Shown: piece after piece, positions 56,700-64,000 of the stretch
Numbering within the stretch: position 1 is the first letter of the stretch
Layout: every line of letters starts with the position of its first letter
Assembly: GCF_900113705.1 (NCBI RefSeq)
Contig: NZ_FOQI01000001.1
Coordinates: 434,001 to 498,000, forward strand
Source: Collimonas sp. OK307
GTDB taxonomy: Bacteria > Pseudomonadota > Gammaproteobacteria > Burkholderiales > Burkholderiaceae_D
Direction of reading: 5' to 3'
DNA length: 64,000 nt
The notes under the pieces: model-generated
The model's database searches: none
Told to the model about the DNA's origin: nothing
What the model saw: the letters and a program-made list of their open reading frames with translations, nothing else
Made by a program: the position numbers and the translations under genes

Positions 56700-58136
56700 T
56701 CAGGCCCTCATTGCTGCAATCAACCGCTGAGTGCCCAGTATTGCCATGATCCGCTTCAGATTGTAAGCCAGTACGTGCAAGCTCATTTCAGTACTCACCC
56801 GTGGGAGTGACCTGGTCAGGAAGTGAGTTGCACCCATCCATGCCTTGAGTGTGCCAAATGGATGCTCGACGGTCTGCCTGCGTAAGCGGGCAGGATTGGG
56901 CCAGACATTTAAGCGCCGCTGCATTCGCTCAAGTACATCCTCGTGTTCCCAACGGGCGATACGCCGATTGGTGCCGGTAGTACATTGCGCCTTGATTGGG
57001 CATGCCGGGCAGGCAGACGACCAATATTTATGCCACCGCAACCCGTGTTCGATTGTTGTGAAACGCCAGATAGCTCGTTGTCCGGCCGGACACTGGTACT
57101 CGTCGCTTTGCGCCAGATAAATGAAATCCGTTTTATCGAAGAGGCCTTGTGCCCGGTTGCCCGAAGTCAGAGGTTTCGGTACCAGCGGCGTCACGCCAAG
57201 CTTCTCGCATGCGAGAATTTCCGCTCCGCTGAAATAACCGCGGTCCGCGACCACAGTCAAATCTTGCTTTCCGATTGCGTTTTGCGCTTGTGCCGCCATC
57301 GACGCCAGCTGCGTTCGGTCATGCCCGACATTGGTCACCTCATGCGACACGATCAGATGGTTTCTGGTATCGACCGCCGTCTGGACGTTGTAGCCCACCA
57401 TGCCTGTGCCACGGCCACTCGTGGCCATGGATCTGGCATCCGGATCTGTCAGAGATATTTGCTTATCTGGCGTCTGCTGCAGCTGCTTGTTGATCTCGTT
57501 GAATCCTTCGATCTGCTTCTTGATGGAGGCAATTTTTTCCTTCAGATGCGAGACTCTGGCCTCAGGCACTAACTCCGGCTGACGGTCGGCACGGTCAAGC
57601 TCTTCGAGGTAACGTGCAATGTTGGCTTCGAGTTGCTCGATTCGTGCCTGAAGCTTCCTGTCAGTAAAGTTCTTATCGCGATTGTTGACCGCTTTGAACT
57701 TGCTGCCATCGATGGCGATATCGGTATTGGCAAACAGATCGAGATTGCGGCACATCAGAACAAATTGACGACAGACCTTGCTGATCGCTGGACCGTTGTT
57801 CTTGCGGAAGTCGGCAATGGTCTTGAAGTCCGGCGTCAGGCGAGTCGTCAACCACATGACCTCGATGTTGCGTTGTGCTTCGCGTTCCAGGCGCCGGCTT
57901 GACTGGACACGGTTGAGATAACCGTAGATATAAATCTTCAGCAGCACGCTGGGATGATAAGACGGCCGTCCGGTCTGAGCTGGCTTCGCGCCGCCAAAGC
58001 CAAGCGATCCAAGATCAAGCGAATCGACAAAGACATCGATGACTCGGACTGGGTTATCTTCACTGACGTAATCCTCGAGCTGCTCTGGTAGCAGATTGCT
58101 TTGCGTGCGATCCGTTCCCTGGACAAAGCGTTTCAT
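56700..58136 (-). CDS. IS1182-family transposase
   Basis: I start at ATG 58136 (MKRFVQGTDRTQ), which has GAGG five bases upstream; a TTG five codons earlier is in frame. The 478-residue protein has the N-terminal domain with FVDSLDLGSLGF and GRPSYHPSVLLKIYIYGYLN near residue 60, then a DDE domain: first Asp in IAIDGSKFKAVN near residue 143, second Asp in VVADRGYFSGAEIL near residue 290, Glu in VEHPFGTLKAWMGA near residue 425. The frame is intact with no stop or shift, so it may be active. It fits entirely between the inverted repeats. Confidence 0.94.
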   Translation of the reverse strand: MKRFVQGTDRTQSNLLPEQLEDYVSEDNPVRVIDVFVDSLDLGSLGFGGAKPAQTGRPSYHPSVLLKIYIYGYLNRVQSSRRLEREAQRNIEVMWLTTRLTPDFKTIADFRKNNGPAISKVCRQFVLMCRNLDLFANTDIAIDGSKFKAVNNRDKNFTDRKLQARIEQLEANIARYLEELDRADRQPELVPEARVSHLKEKIASIKKQIEGFNEINKQLQQTPDKQISLTDPDARSMATSGRGTGMVGYNVQTAVDTRNHLIVSHEVTNVGHDRTQLASMAAQAQNAIGKQDLTVVADRGYFSGAEILACEKLGVTPLVPKPLTSGNRAQGLFDKTDFIYLAQSDEYQCPAGQRAIWRFTTIEHGLRWHKYWSSACPACPIKAQCTTGTNRRIARWEHEDVLERMQRRLNVWPNPARLRRQTVEHPFGTLKAWMGATHFLTRSLPRVSTEMSLHVLAYNLKRIMAILGTQRLIAAMRA

Positions 58137-58202
58137 CGAAGCCTCGGTCAAATATGCAATATCGATTTGACGCTTGTATCGAGAAATAGTTTACTAACCG
58201 GA

Positions 58203-58221
58203 TGCGTTTTCACACAGCCTC
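58203..58221 (-). repeat. Right inverted repeat of the IS1182-type element
   Basis: The complement of the left end, with one mismatch. It is followed directly by GGTC. Confidence 0.85.
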
Positions 58222-58290
58222 GGTCGTTTCCGGACAAAGACTCACACAAAAAATGTCCGGCCAAGTCTAATCTATTACACATAAATATAG

Positions 58291-58328
58291 AAAAAGCCCA
58301 TTCAACTTGCATTGAATGGGCTTTTTTT
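58291..58328. terminator. Strong intrinsic terminator downstream of ppiD
   Basis: A perfect 15-bp stem AAAAAGCCCATTCAA (58291-58305) with TTGAATGGGCTTTTT (58312-58326) and a 6-base loop. T-runs exist on both strands, so it stops ppiD transcripts and shields against reads from the insertion element. Confidence 0.93.
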
Positions 58329-58367
58329 TCAATCCGGCTTAATCAAATCACTTTAGTCAAATCAGTC

Positions 58368-60293
58368 TTACTTACCGTCGCCATCAACCGGCGTAACCGC
58401 CACAGGCTTCAAGATCTTGACCTTGGCTTTCTCTTTCAGCACATCCACATAAGCCAGCATTTCCTGCTTCGCCAGGACGCCGGTGATTTGCTGCTGCTCG
58501 GCGACGCGACGCGCCTGATCCTGGGTTGCCGGCTGACCGACCTTGGCTATGCGATACAGCACATAACCCTGCTGCGGCAGTGTCACGCCGACATAGGCTG
58601 GCAATTTAGTGGTACCGGCCTTCATTACCGCCTCGAATGCCAACGGATCGACACCTTGGTTCTTGGCGCGCGATACAGTTTGCGCTGCACCAAAACCACT
58701 AGCATTGTCTTGCGCCTTCAAAGCTGCCAGCTTTTCTTCGCCGGCCTTCTTGGCTAGTGCGGCTTCTTCGGTGCGGGTAACCTTGTCGCGGATGATCGCC
58801 TGGACTTCTTCAAACGAACGTTTCGTGACTGGCTTGTATTCAACTACATGGCCGGCGATAAACGTATTCGGCGCAACTTCGACCGCTTCGGTATTGTGCT
58901 TGTTCTTCAGCGATTCGTCTGAATACAGCGCAGTCAGGAATTTTTGATTGTTGTATGGAACGGTAGCTGCAACGGCTGGATTCGGCTGGCGGCCCAGATT
59001 CGCTGCCGATTGAATTTGCAGATGCAGCTTGTCAGCGACTGCCTTCAGGCTATCACCCTGCTCATATACCGTATTGCTGAAGGCCTCAGCCATTTCAGTG
59101 AATTTGCGCGCCGCCAGTTGTTTCTTGATTTCCGCGCCGATATCCGCCTTGACCTCTTCCAGCGGCTTGACCTGAGCCACCTTGATGCCGGTCAGTTCGA
59201 TAATGTGGTAACCGAAATCGGATTGCACCAGACCGCTGATCTCGCCCTGCTTCAGCTTGCTGGCGGCATCGTCGAACGGCTTGACCATCATGCCGCTACC
59301 GAAATAACCGAGATCGCCGCCCATTTCAGCGGATGCAGTATCTTGCGAGTTAGCCTTGGCTATCTTGGCAAAATCAGCAGGATTCTTGCGCACTTCTGCC
59401 AGCAAGCCCTCAGCCTTGGCTTTGGCCGCAGCCTGCTCGGCCGCCGGTGCATCCTTCTTTACCGAAATCAGGATATGGCTGGCGCGGCGTTCTTCCGGCG
59501 TTGTGTAACGGCTCAGGTTCTGATCGTAATAGGATTTGATGTCGGCATCGCTGACCGTCACTTGCGCGGCAATCGCGGCACTGTCGAGCAGCACATAGTC
59601 TGCCTTGATTTGCTCTGGAATCTCGAATTCCTTGGCGTTCTTGGTGTAATAGTCCTGCAGCATGGCGTCAGTGACTTTCACCTGCGCGGCATAGTCGGCA
59701 GTCTTGAACAGCAATTCCTGCACGTCACGTTCCTGATCGTTGATATCAGACAAGCGCGTGGCGACGGTTTTAGGTGTAAATGCAGTAGCTTGCACCGCGC
59801 CATTCAATTGCTGCATAGCCATGTCCTGACGCAGACGGGCCTCGTACATGGTCGGCGCCATGCCTTGTGCCGCCAGCAAAGACTTGTATCGTTCGTTATC
59901 GAACTTGCCATCAGCGCCCTGCAATGCCGGCACAGAGAGAATCGCTTGTTGCAAGCTTTGATCGGAGACGGACAGGTGCTCACTGTTGACGGTCGCGGCC
60001 AACACACGTTGCGAGATCAGGTTATCCAGTACGCCTTGCTTGGCTTCGGGTGTTTCCAGCATCTTCGGGTCGAAGCGATCGCCGAACGCCTGGCGCATGC
60101 TATCCATTTGCTGGCGCAGGGCAGCGTCCAGATCCTGCTGGCTGATCGGCTGGCCGGCGACTTTCGCCACCGTGTTGGCGCCATCGCCAAAACTGCTATA
60201 ACTCTGCAGCCCGACTAAAGCAAACGAAGGGATGATCAACAGCAGCAACAGGAATTGCATCAAGCGCTGGTGGGTACGGACAAATTCAAACAT
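58368..60293 (-). CDS. ppiD: Membrane-anchored periplasmic folding protein PpiD
   Basis: The 641-residue protein has an N-terminal membrane anchor (about residues 13-33, LMQFLLLLLIIPSFALVGLQ), a SurA-like chaperone region (about 40-250, rich in Gln and Asp helices), an intact parvulin domain at about residues 265-365 (ASHILISVKK, GGDLGYFGSGMMVKPFDDAA, FGYHIIELTGI), and a C-terminal helical region. It assists folding of exported proteins at the SecYEG exit. Length is typical (E. coli 623). It lies downstream of the tRNA genes and has its own terminator. Confidence 0.95.
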   Translation of the reverse strand: MFEFVRTHQRLMQFLLLLLIIPSFALVGLQSYSSFGDGANTVAKVAGQPISQQDLDAALRQQMDSMRQAFGDRFDPKMLETPEAKQGVLDNLISQRVLAATVNSEHLSVSDQSLQQAILSVPALQGADGKFDNERYKSLLAAQGMAPTMYEARLRQDMAMQQLNGAVQATAFTPKTVATRLSDINDQERDVQELLFKTADYAAQVKVTDAMLQDYYTKNAKEFEIPEQIKADYVLLDSAAIAAQVTVSDADIKSYYDQNLSRYTTPEERRASHILISVKKDAPAAEQAAAKAKAEGLLAEVRKNPADFAKIAKANSQDTASAEMGGDLGYFGSGMMVKPFDDAASKLKQGEISGLVQSDFGYHIIELTGIKVAQVKPLEEVKADIGAEIKKQLAARKFTEMAEAFSNTVYEQGDSLKAVADKLHLQIQSAANLGRQPNPAVAATVPYNNQKFLTALYSDESLKNKHNTEAVEVAPNTFIAGHVVEYKPVTKRSFEEVQAIIRDKVTRTEEAALAKKAGEEKLAALKAQDNASGFGAAQTVSRAKNQGVDPLAFEAVMKAGTTKLPAYVGVTLPQQGYVLYRIAKVGQPATQDQARRVAEQQQITGVLAKQEMLAYVDVLKEKAKVKILKPVAVTPVDGDGK

Positions 60294-60348
60294 GGTCGGC
60301 CAATCGAGATCAAGTAAGGCTGCAATACAAACCAGATGGACATAAGAA

Positions 60349-60375
60349 AAAAGGCGAACTCTCGTTCGCCTTTTT
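60349..60375 (-). terminator. Intrinsic terminator of the tRNA transcript
   Basis: AAGGCGAAC (60351-60359) pairs with GTTCGCCTT (60364-60372) around TCTC; the upstream A-run gives a T-run on the minus strand, just past the tRNA-Asp 3' end. Confidence 0.88.
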
Positions 60376-60382
60376 CGTATTT

Positions 60383-60459
60383 TGGCGGAGTGGACGGGAC
60401 TCGAACCCGCGACCCCCGGCGTGACAGGCCGGTATTCTAACCAGCTGAACTACCACTCC
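60383..60459 (-). tRNA. tRNA-Asp (GTC)
   Basis: On the minus strand the 77-base sequence runs GGAGTGGTAGTTCAGC... to ...CCACTCCGCCA with an encoded CCA. The cloverleaf closes (GGAGTGG with CCACTCC), the T-loop reads GGGTTCGAGTCCC and the anticodon loop is CTGTCAC, giving anticodon GTC. Confidence 0.96.
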
Positions 60460-60547
60460 TAAAACTACTCACAAATCTAAGCTGACTTCAAAAAACCTAC
60501 GGTTTCATGAACCCATTTAAAATTCGTTTTTTCTGCCTGACTGTTGT

Positions 60548-60623
60548 TGGTGGGTGCTGAGAGGCTCGAACTCCCGACCTACGCCTTGTAAGGGCGCCGC
60601 TCTACCAACTGAGCTAAGCACCC
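60548..60623 (-). tRNA. tRNA-Val (TAC)
   Basis: On the minus strand the 76-base sequence runs GGGTGCTTAGCTCAGTTGG... to ...AGCACCCACCA with an encoded CCA. The acceptor stem closes (GGGTGCT with AGCACCC), the T-loop is GGAGTTCGAGCC-like and the anticodon loop CTTACAA gives TAC. It precedes tRNA-Asp by 88 bases and is probably in the same transcript. Confidence 0.96.
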
Positions 60624-60721
60624 TCGTTGCCGGATTTACCTGGATCAACAAAAACCACCCGAATAAAACACGACAGATTAGCCAGTCAAACATTTGGCGT
60701 TTGTCACCACGCCAAAAGACG

Positions 60722-60994
60722 CTAGTTTACAGCATCTTTCAACGCTTTGCCAGGCTTAAATTTAGGAACTTTCGCTGCCTTGATTTTAATTGCCTCTCCG
60801 GTACGTGGATTACGACCGGTACGCGCTGCACGTTTGCTCACCGAGAACGTGCCAAAACCAACCAGTGTCACGGAGCCGCTCTTCTTCAAAGTGGTTTTAA
60901 CTGCGGCGACCACAGCGTCCAATGCGCGTGCCGACGCGGCCTTGGAGATATCTGCCGACTTGGCGATGTGATCGATTAATTCGGTTTTATTCAC
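60722..60994 (-). CDS. hupB: DNA-binding protein HU
   Basis: The 90-residue histone-like protein begins [20 protein letters not shown], has the hinge [22 protein letters not shown] (with the intercalating proline in RNPRTG near residue 63) and ends [11 protein letters not shown]. It binds and bends DNA non-specifically as a dimer and organises the nucleoid. The lon-hupB-tRNA-Val-tRNA-Asp-ppiD order is standard in betaproteobacteria. Confidence 0.97.
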   Translation of the reverse strand: MNKTELIDHIAKSADISKAASARALDAVVAAVKTTLKKSGSVTLVGFGTFSVSKRAARTGRNPRTGEAIKIKAAKVPKFKPGKALKDAVN

Positions 60995-61310
60995 TTAGAT
61001 CCCCTCACATGGATTGAAATTCGAGATGGTGGATGTTCCAGCATTTTTTCGGAAAATCATCGCAGACGGAGTGCGAAAAAAAATCTGCAAGGACATATTA
61101 AACAAGCCGCAAAGCCTTGTGTCAAGCGGTTTGCGGGCGATATGGCGGGGTTTAACCTGATTTCACAAACTTGATATATTCGATATTAAATTCAACATTA
61201 AATGCACGCGCATATAAAAAAAGCGCTCTTGCGAGCGCTTTTTTAAACAACCAAAATTAAGCCTGTGGATTCAACAGCTTAAGCGGACAACCTGCCAGCT
61301 TAGTGTCAAC
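60995..61310. other. Gene-free region between lon and hupB
   Basis: These 316 bases carry the terminator of lon (61215-61246) and, closer to hupB, an AT-rich stretch that presumably holds the hupB promoter, though no hexamers stand out. I see no gene in it. Confidence 0.5.
61215..61246 (-). terminator. Intrinsic terminator of lon
   Basis: AAGCGCTC (61221-61228) pairs with GAGCGCTT (61233-61240) across TTGC; the A-run on the left is a T-run on the minus strand. The stem is the same as that of the parvulin-gene terminator at 14.6 kb. Confidence 0.88.
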
Positions 61311-63722
61311 TTAATGCTTGACTACACTGGGATCGGCCTTCTCGCTACTCTTGGCGACCGTCGCATCCAGTATGGCTTCCTCTTCTGTCAACGGCACCGG
61401 CTGCCGCTCCAGAGCGACCTCCAATACCTTGTCGATCCAGCGCACCGGTACGATTTCCAGCTTGTTCTTGACGTTGTCCGGAATCTCGGCCAGGTCCTTC
61501 ACATTCTGCTCTGGAATCAATACCGTCTTGATGCCGCCGCGATGTGCCGCCAACAGCTTCTCTTTCAAGCCGCCGATCGGCAAGACTTCGCCGCGCAACG
61601 TGATTTCGCCAGTCATGGCGACATCGGCACGCACCGGAATCCCGGTAAAGATCGAGACCAGGGCGGTAGTCATTCCGACACCGGCCGACGGACCGTCTTT
61701 TGGTGTCGCGCCCTCGGGCACGTGGATATGGATATCGCTCTTTTCGAACGCCTCACCCTTGATGCCCAGCTTCGCGGCGCGGCTGCGCATGACAGTGCGT
61801 GCTGCCTCGATCGATTCCTTCATCACATCGCCCAAGGTGCCGGTACGAATGATTGCACCCTTACCTGGCATTTTGACAGCTTCGATGGTCAGCAATTCGC
61901 CGCCCACTTCAGTCCACGCCAGACCGACCACCTGGCCGATTTGATTTTCCTTTTCGGCCACACCGTAGTCGAAGCGCCGCACACCGAGGAATTTATCGAT
62001 GTTCTTGGAAGTGACCGCCACTTTCTTCTCTTGCTTCTTCAACAGCAGCAACTTCACTACCTTGCGGCAGATTTTCGAGATTTCCCGCTCAAGCGAACGC
62101 ACCCCGGCTTCACGCGTGTAGTAACGAATGATGTCGCGAATTGCACCTTCAGCAAGGCTGATTTCCTCGACCTTCAAACCATTGTTCTTGATTTGTTTAG
62201 GCAGCAGGTAACGCAGCGCGATATTGGTCTTCTCGTCTTCGGTGTAGCCGGACAAACGAATCACTTCCATCCGGTCCAGCAACGCTGGTGGAATGTTGAA
62301 AGAATTCGAAGTCGCCACGAACATCACATCCGACAAATCGAAATCGACTTCGATGTAATGATCCGAGAACGTGTGGTTTTGCTCAGGATCAAGCACTTCC
62401 AGCAAGGCCGATGACGGATCGCCACGGAAATCCATGCCTAGCTTGTCGATCTCATCCAGCAGGAACAGCGGATTGCGCACCCCGACCTTGGACAGGCTCT
62501 GCAAAATCTTGCCTGGCATGGAGCCGATGTAGGTACGGCGATGACCGCGGATCTCAGCTTCGTCGCGCACGCCACCCAAGGCCATCCGCACGAATTTACG
62601 GTTGGTGGCACGGGCGATCGATTGACCCAGCGAGGTTTTACCCACGCCCGGAGGACCGACGAAACACAGGATCGGCGCTTTCAGTTTGTCGACGCGCTGT
62701 TGCACGGCAAGATATTCCAGGATGCGTTCTTTAACCTTATCAAGGCCGTAGTGATCGCCTTCCAGGACTTTTTCCGCATTACCCAGTTCATTGTTGACCT
62801 TGGATTTTTTCTTCCACGGCAAAGCGACCAGCGTATCGATGTAGTTACGCACCACCGTCGCTTCGGCCGACATCGGCGACATCAGTTTCAGCTTCTTCAG
62901 TTCGCTTTGCGCCTTTTCCAGCGCTTCCTTAGGCATCTTGGCGGACAGGATCTTCTTTTCCAGCTCTTCCAGATCCGCGCCTTCTTCGCCTTCACCCAAT
63001 TCTTTCTGGATCGCCTTGACCTGCTCGTTCAGATAGTATTCGCGCTGCGATTTTTCCATCTGGCGTTTGACGCGGCCGCGGATGCGTTTTTCAACTTGCA
63101 GGATATCCAGCTCGCCTTCGAGCTGACCCAGCAGGTGCTCGTAACGCTTGGCGATATTGAAAATCTCCAGGATTACCTGCTTTTGCTCAAGTTTCAGCGG
63201 CAAGTGCGCGGCAATGGTATCGGCCAGGCGGCCGGCATCATCGATGCCGGACAGCGAAGTCAGGATCTCCGGCGGGATTTTCTTGTTCAGTTTGACGTAC
63301 TGGTCGAATTGCTGAACGATGGCGCGACGCATCGCTTCCACCTCAGCCTCATCGCCCAACTCGGATTCAACCGGTGTCAGATCGGCGACAAAATGCGTGT
63401 CGAGTTCGCTGATGTGATGAATACGGGCACGTTGCGCCCCTTCCACCAGCACTTTGACCGTGCCATCAGGCAATTTCAACATTTGCAAGATGTTGGCAAC
63501 GCAGCCGATTTCATAAATATCGTCCGGCGACGGTTCATCCTTGGCTGCGGCTTTCTGAGCCGCGAGCATGATGCTCTTGCCCTGCTCCATCGCGGCTTCA
63601 AGAGCCTTGATCGATTTCGGGCGGCCGACGAACAGTGGAATCACCATATGCGGGAATACCACGACATCCCGTAAAGGCAACAGAGGTAACTGAGTTTGTT
63701 CAGTAAATGTAGAAGTCGTCAT
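61311..63722 (-). CDS. lon: ATP-dependent protease Lon
   Basis: I start at ATG 63722 (MTTSTFTEQTQLPLLPLRDVV); a frame five codons longer is possible. The 803-residue protease has an N-terminal substrate-binding domain (about 12-205), a helical linker, the AAA+ core with Walker A GPPGVGKTSLGQS near residue 360 and Walker B LFLLDEIDKLG near residue 420, and the serine-lysine protease domain with PKDGPSAGVGMTTALVS near residue 680 and GGLKEKLLAAHRGG near residue 720. It degrades misfolded and regulatory proteins. A GTTGAAA element about 65 bases upstream resembles a heat-shock -35 but I see no matching -10. Confidence 0.97.
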   Translation of the reverse strand: MTTSTFTEQTQLPLLPLRDVVVFPHMVIPLFVGRPKSIKALEAAMEQGKSIMLAAQKAAAKDEPSPDDIYEIGCVANILQMLKLPDGTVKVLVEGAQRARIHHISELDTHFVADLTPVESELGDEAEVEAMRRAIVQQFDQYVKLNKKIPPEILTSLSGIDDAGRLADTIAAHLPLKLEQKQVILEIFNIAKRYEHLLGQLEGELDILQVEKRIRGRVKRQMEKSQREYYLNEQVKAIQKELGEGEEGADLEELEKKILSAKMPKEALEKAQSELKKLKLMSPMSAEATVVRNYIDTLVALPWKKKSKVNNELGNAEKVLEGDHYGLDKVKERILEYLAVQQRVDKLKAPILCFVGPPGVGKTSLGQSIARATNRKFVRMALGGVRDEAEIRGHRRTYIGSMPGKILQSLSKVGVRNPLFLLDEIDKLGMDFRGDPSSALLEVLDPEQNHTFSDHYIEVDFDLSDVMFVATSNSFNIPPALLDRMEVIRLSGYTEDEKTNIALRYLLPKQIKNNGLKVEEISLAEGAIRDIIRYYTREAGVRSLEREISKICRKVVKLLLLKKQEKKVAVTSKNIDKFLGVRRFDYGVAEKENQIGQVVGLAWTEVGGELLTIEAVKMPGKGAIIRTGTLGDVMKESIEAARTVMRSRAAKLGIKGEAFEKSDIHIHVPEGATPKDGPSAGVGMTTALVSIFTGIPVRADVAMTGEITLRGEVLPIGGLKEKLLAAHRGGIKTVLIPEQNVKDLAEIPDNVKNKLEIVPVRWIDKVLEVALERQPVPLTEEEAILDATVAKSSEKADPSVVKH

Positions 63723-63847
63723 GGTGAGCCCTATCAAAAAAACTTATTAATGATGTTGGCACGAGTGGCCGAAACACAAGCCCCGGTTTCAACAATAAAT
63801 CACCACTTCTATTGGTAATGCGCTTGCGATGCATTTGCGATGGCCAA

Positions 63848-63887
63848 TAAAAAAGCCACACGCGAAGTTAACTTCGGGTGGCTTTGC
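63848..63887 (-). terminator. Terminator of the gene upstream of lon (outside the window)
   Basis: AAAGCCAC (63852-63859) pairs with GTGGCTTT (63878-63885), enclosing a second palindrome CGAAGT-TA-ACTTCG (63863-63876). The A-run on the left reads as T on the minus strand. In related genomes the upstream gene is clpX, which would be in the same orientation; that gene is not seen here. Confidence 0.65.
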
Positions 63888-64000
63888 GATTGAAGCCAAA
63901 TCGTATATTTTGCTAAATTGTACTACTTTTAGGTCAAAAACCTGCTTAAACCCCTGCTTTTTACATGGTTTTACAAATTTGCCTGAATTTGGCGGCCAGG

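Larger units (their letters stand above)
56518..58221. mobile_element. Complete IS1182-family insertion sequence, 1704 bp
   Basis: Terminal inverted repeats are visible: GAGGCTGTGTTAAAACGCA at the left end (56518-56536) and the reverse complement of TGCGTTTTCACACAGCCTC at the right end (58203-58221), differing at one position. The same four bases, GGTC, flank both outer edges (56514-56517 and 58222-58225), which fits a target-site duplication. One intact transposase gene fills the element on the minus strand. I recognise no passenger gene. Confidence 0.85.

Noticed and set aside
58944-60218. Open frame of 424 codons opposite ppiD
   Set aside because: Antisense to a conserved gene whose protein features are unambiguous.
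63780-63800. Heat-shock (sigma-32) promoter ahead of lon
   Set aside because: A GTTGAAA element resembles the -35 but no CCCAT-like -10 lies at a valid distance.

Overview
The window looks like a chromosomal segment of a betaproteobacterium of the Burkholderiales, most probably Oxalobacteraceae (Collimonas, Herbaspirillum or Janthinobacterium type). This rests on protein flavour and on familiar gene neighbourhoods: lon-hupB-tRNA-Val-tRNA-Asp-ppiD, purL facing ppiC-bolA-yciB-msrB, and tsaB-rimI-uracil-DNA glycosylase-DUF1853. The genus is an inference. No database search was possible.

Region by region. 1-4.3 kb: the end of a ferredoxin-NADP reductase, a solo PstS-like phosphate-binding protein, an unrecognised 147-residue protein, and a stress-type group (Crp/Fnr regulator, an unlisted 19-residue membrane peptide, CsbD, a double-BON periplasmic protein). 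4.5-10 kb: a FAD monooxygenase resembling rifampicin-type hydroxylases, then a four-gene LivHMGF-type ABC operon. 10-19 kb: DUF2239, SelO, MsrB, YciB, BolA, a parvulin isomerase and purL. 19-27.5 kb: two divergent LysR/oxidoreductase pairs, a DUF2252 protein, a DadA-like dehydrogenase, the NAD(P)HX repair enzyme and an NnrU-like membrane protein. 27.6-31.6 kb: an S46 peptidase and an nsrR-hmp nitric-oxide defence unit with visible operators. 31.7-35.9 kb: an archaic (spore-coat-U type) chaperone-usher pilus operon. 36-43 kb: malate synthase, a LysR regulator, a TerC-family membrane protein behind a yybP-ykoY-type manganese riboswitch, glutathione-dependent formaldehyde oxidation (frmA and S-formylglutathione hydrolase) and radA. 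43-52.4 kb: alr, lplT, DUF1853, UDG, rimI, tsaB, a thioredoxin-like protein, a LysR regulator, a coiled-coil membrane protein, and a YbbA-like ABC ATPase divergent from a TesA-like esterase.

52.4-58.3 kb is the most accessory-looking part. It holds a remnant of an alpha-carbonic anhydrase, a formylglycine-generating-enzyme-like protein lacking one catalytic cysteine, an aldolase-aminotransferase operon with a divergent Lrp-type regulator, and an IS1182-family element with inverted repeats and a 4-bp direct flank. 58.3-64 kb returns to core genes: ppiD, two tRNAs, hupB and lon.

The most informative non-coding signals are the riboswitch at 38.83-38.98 kb with a possible downstream structural switch, the two NsrR-like palindromes, the palindrome and direct repeats ahead of the liv-type operon, the 19-codon membrane peptide gene, and the insertion-sequence ends. 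I saw no clearly undescribed multi-gene defence or biosynthetic system. The best candidates for new biology are the aldolase-aminotransferase unit, the riboswitch leader, the microprotein and the (SQ)n usher.
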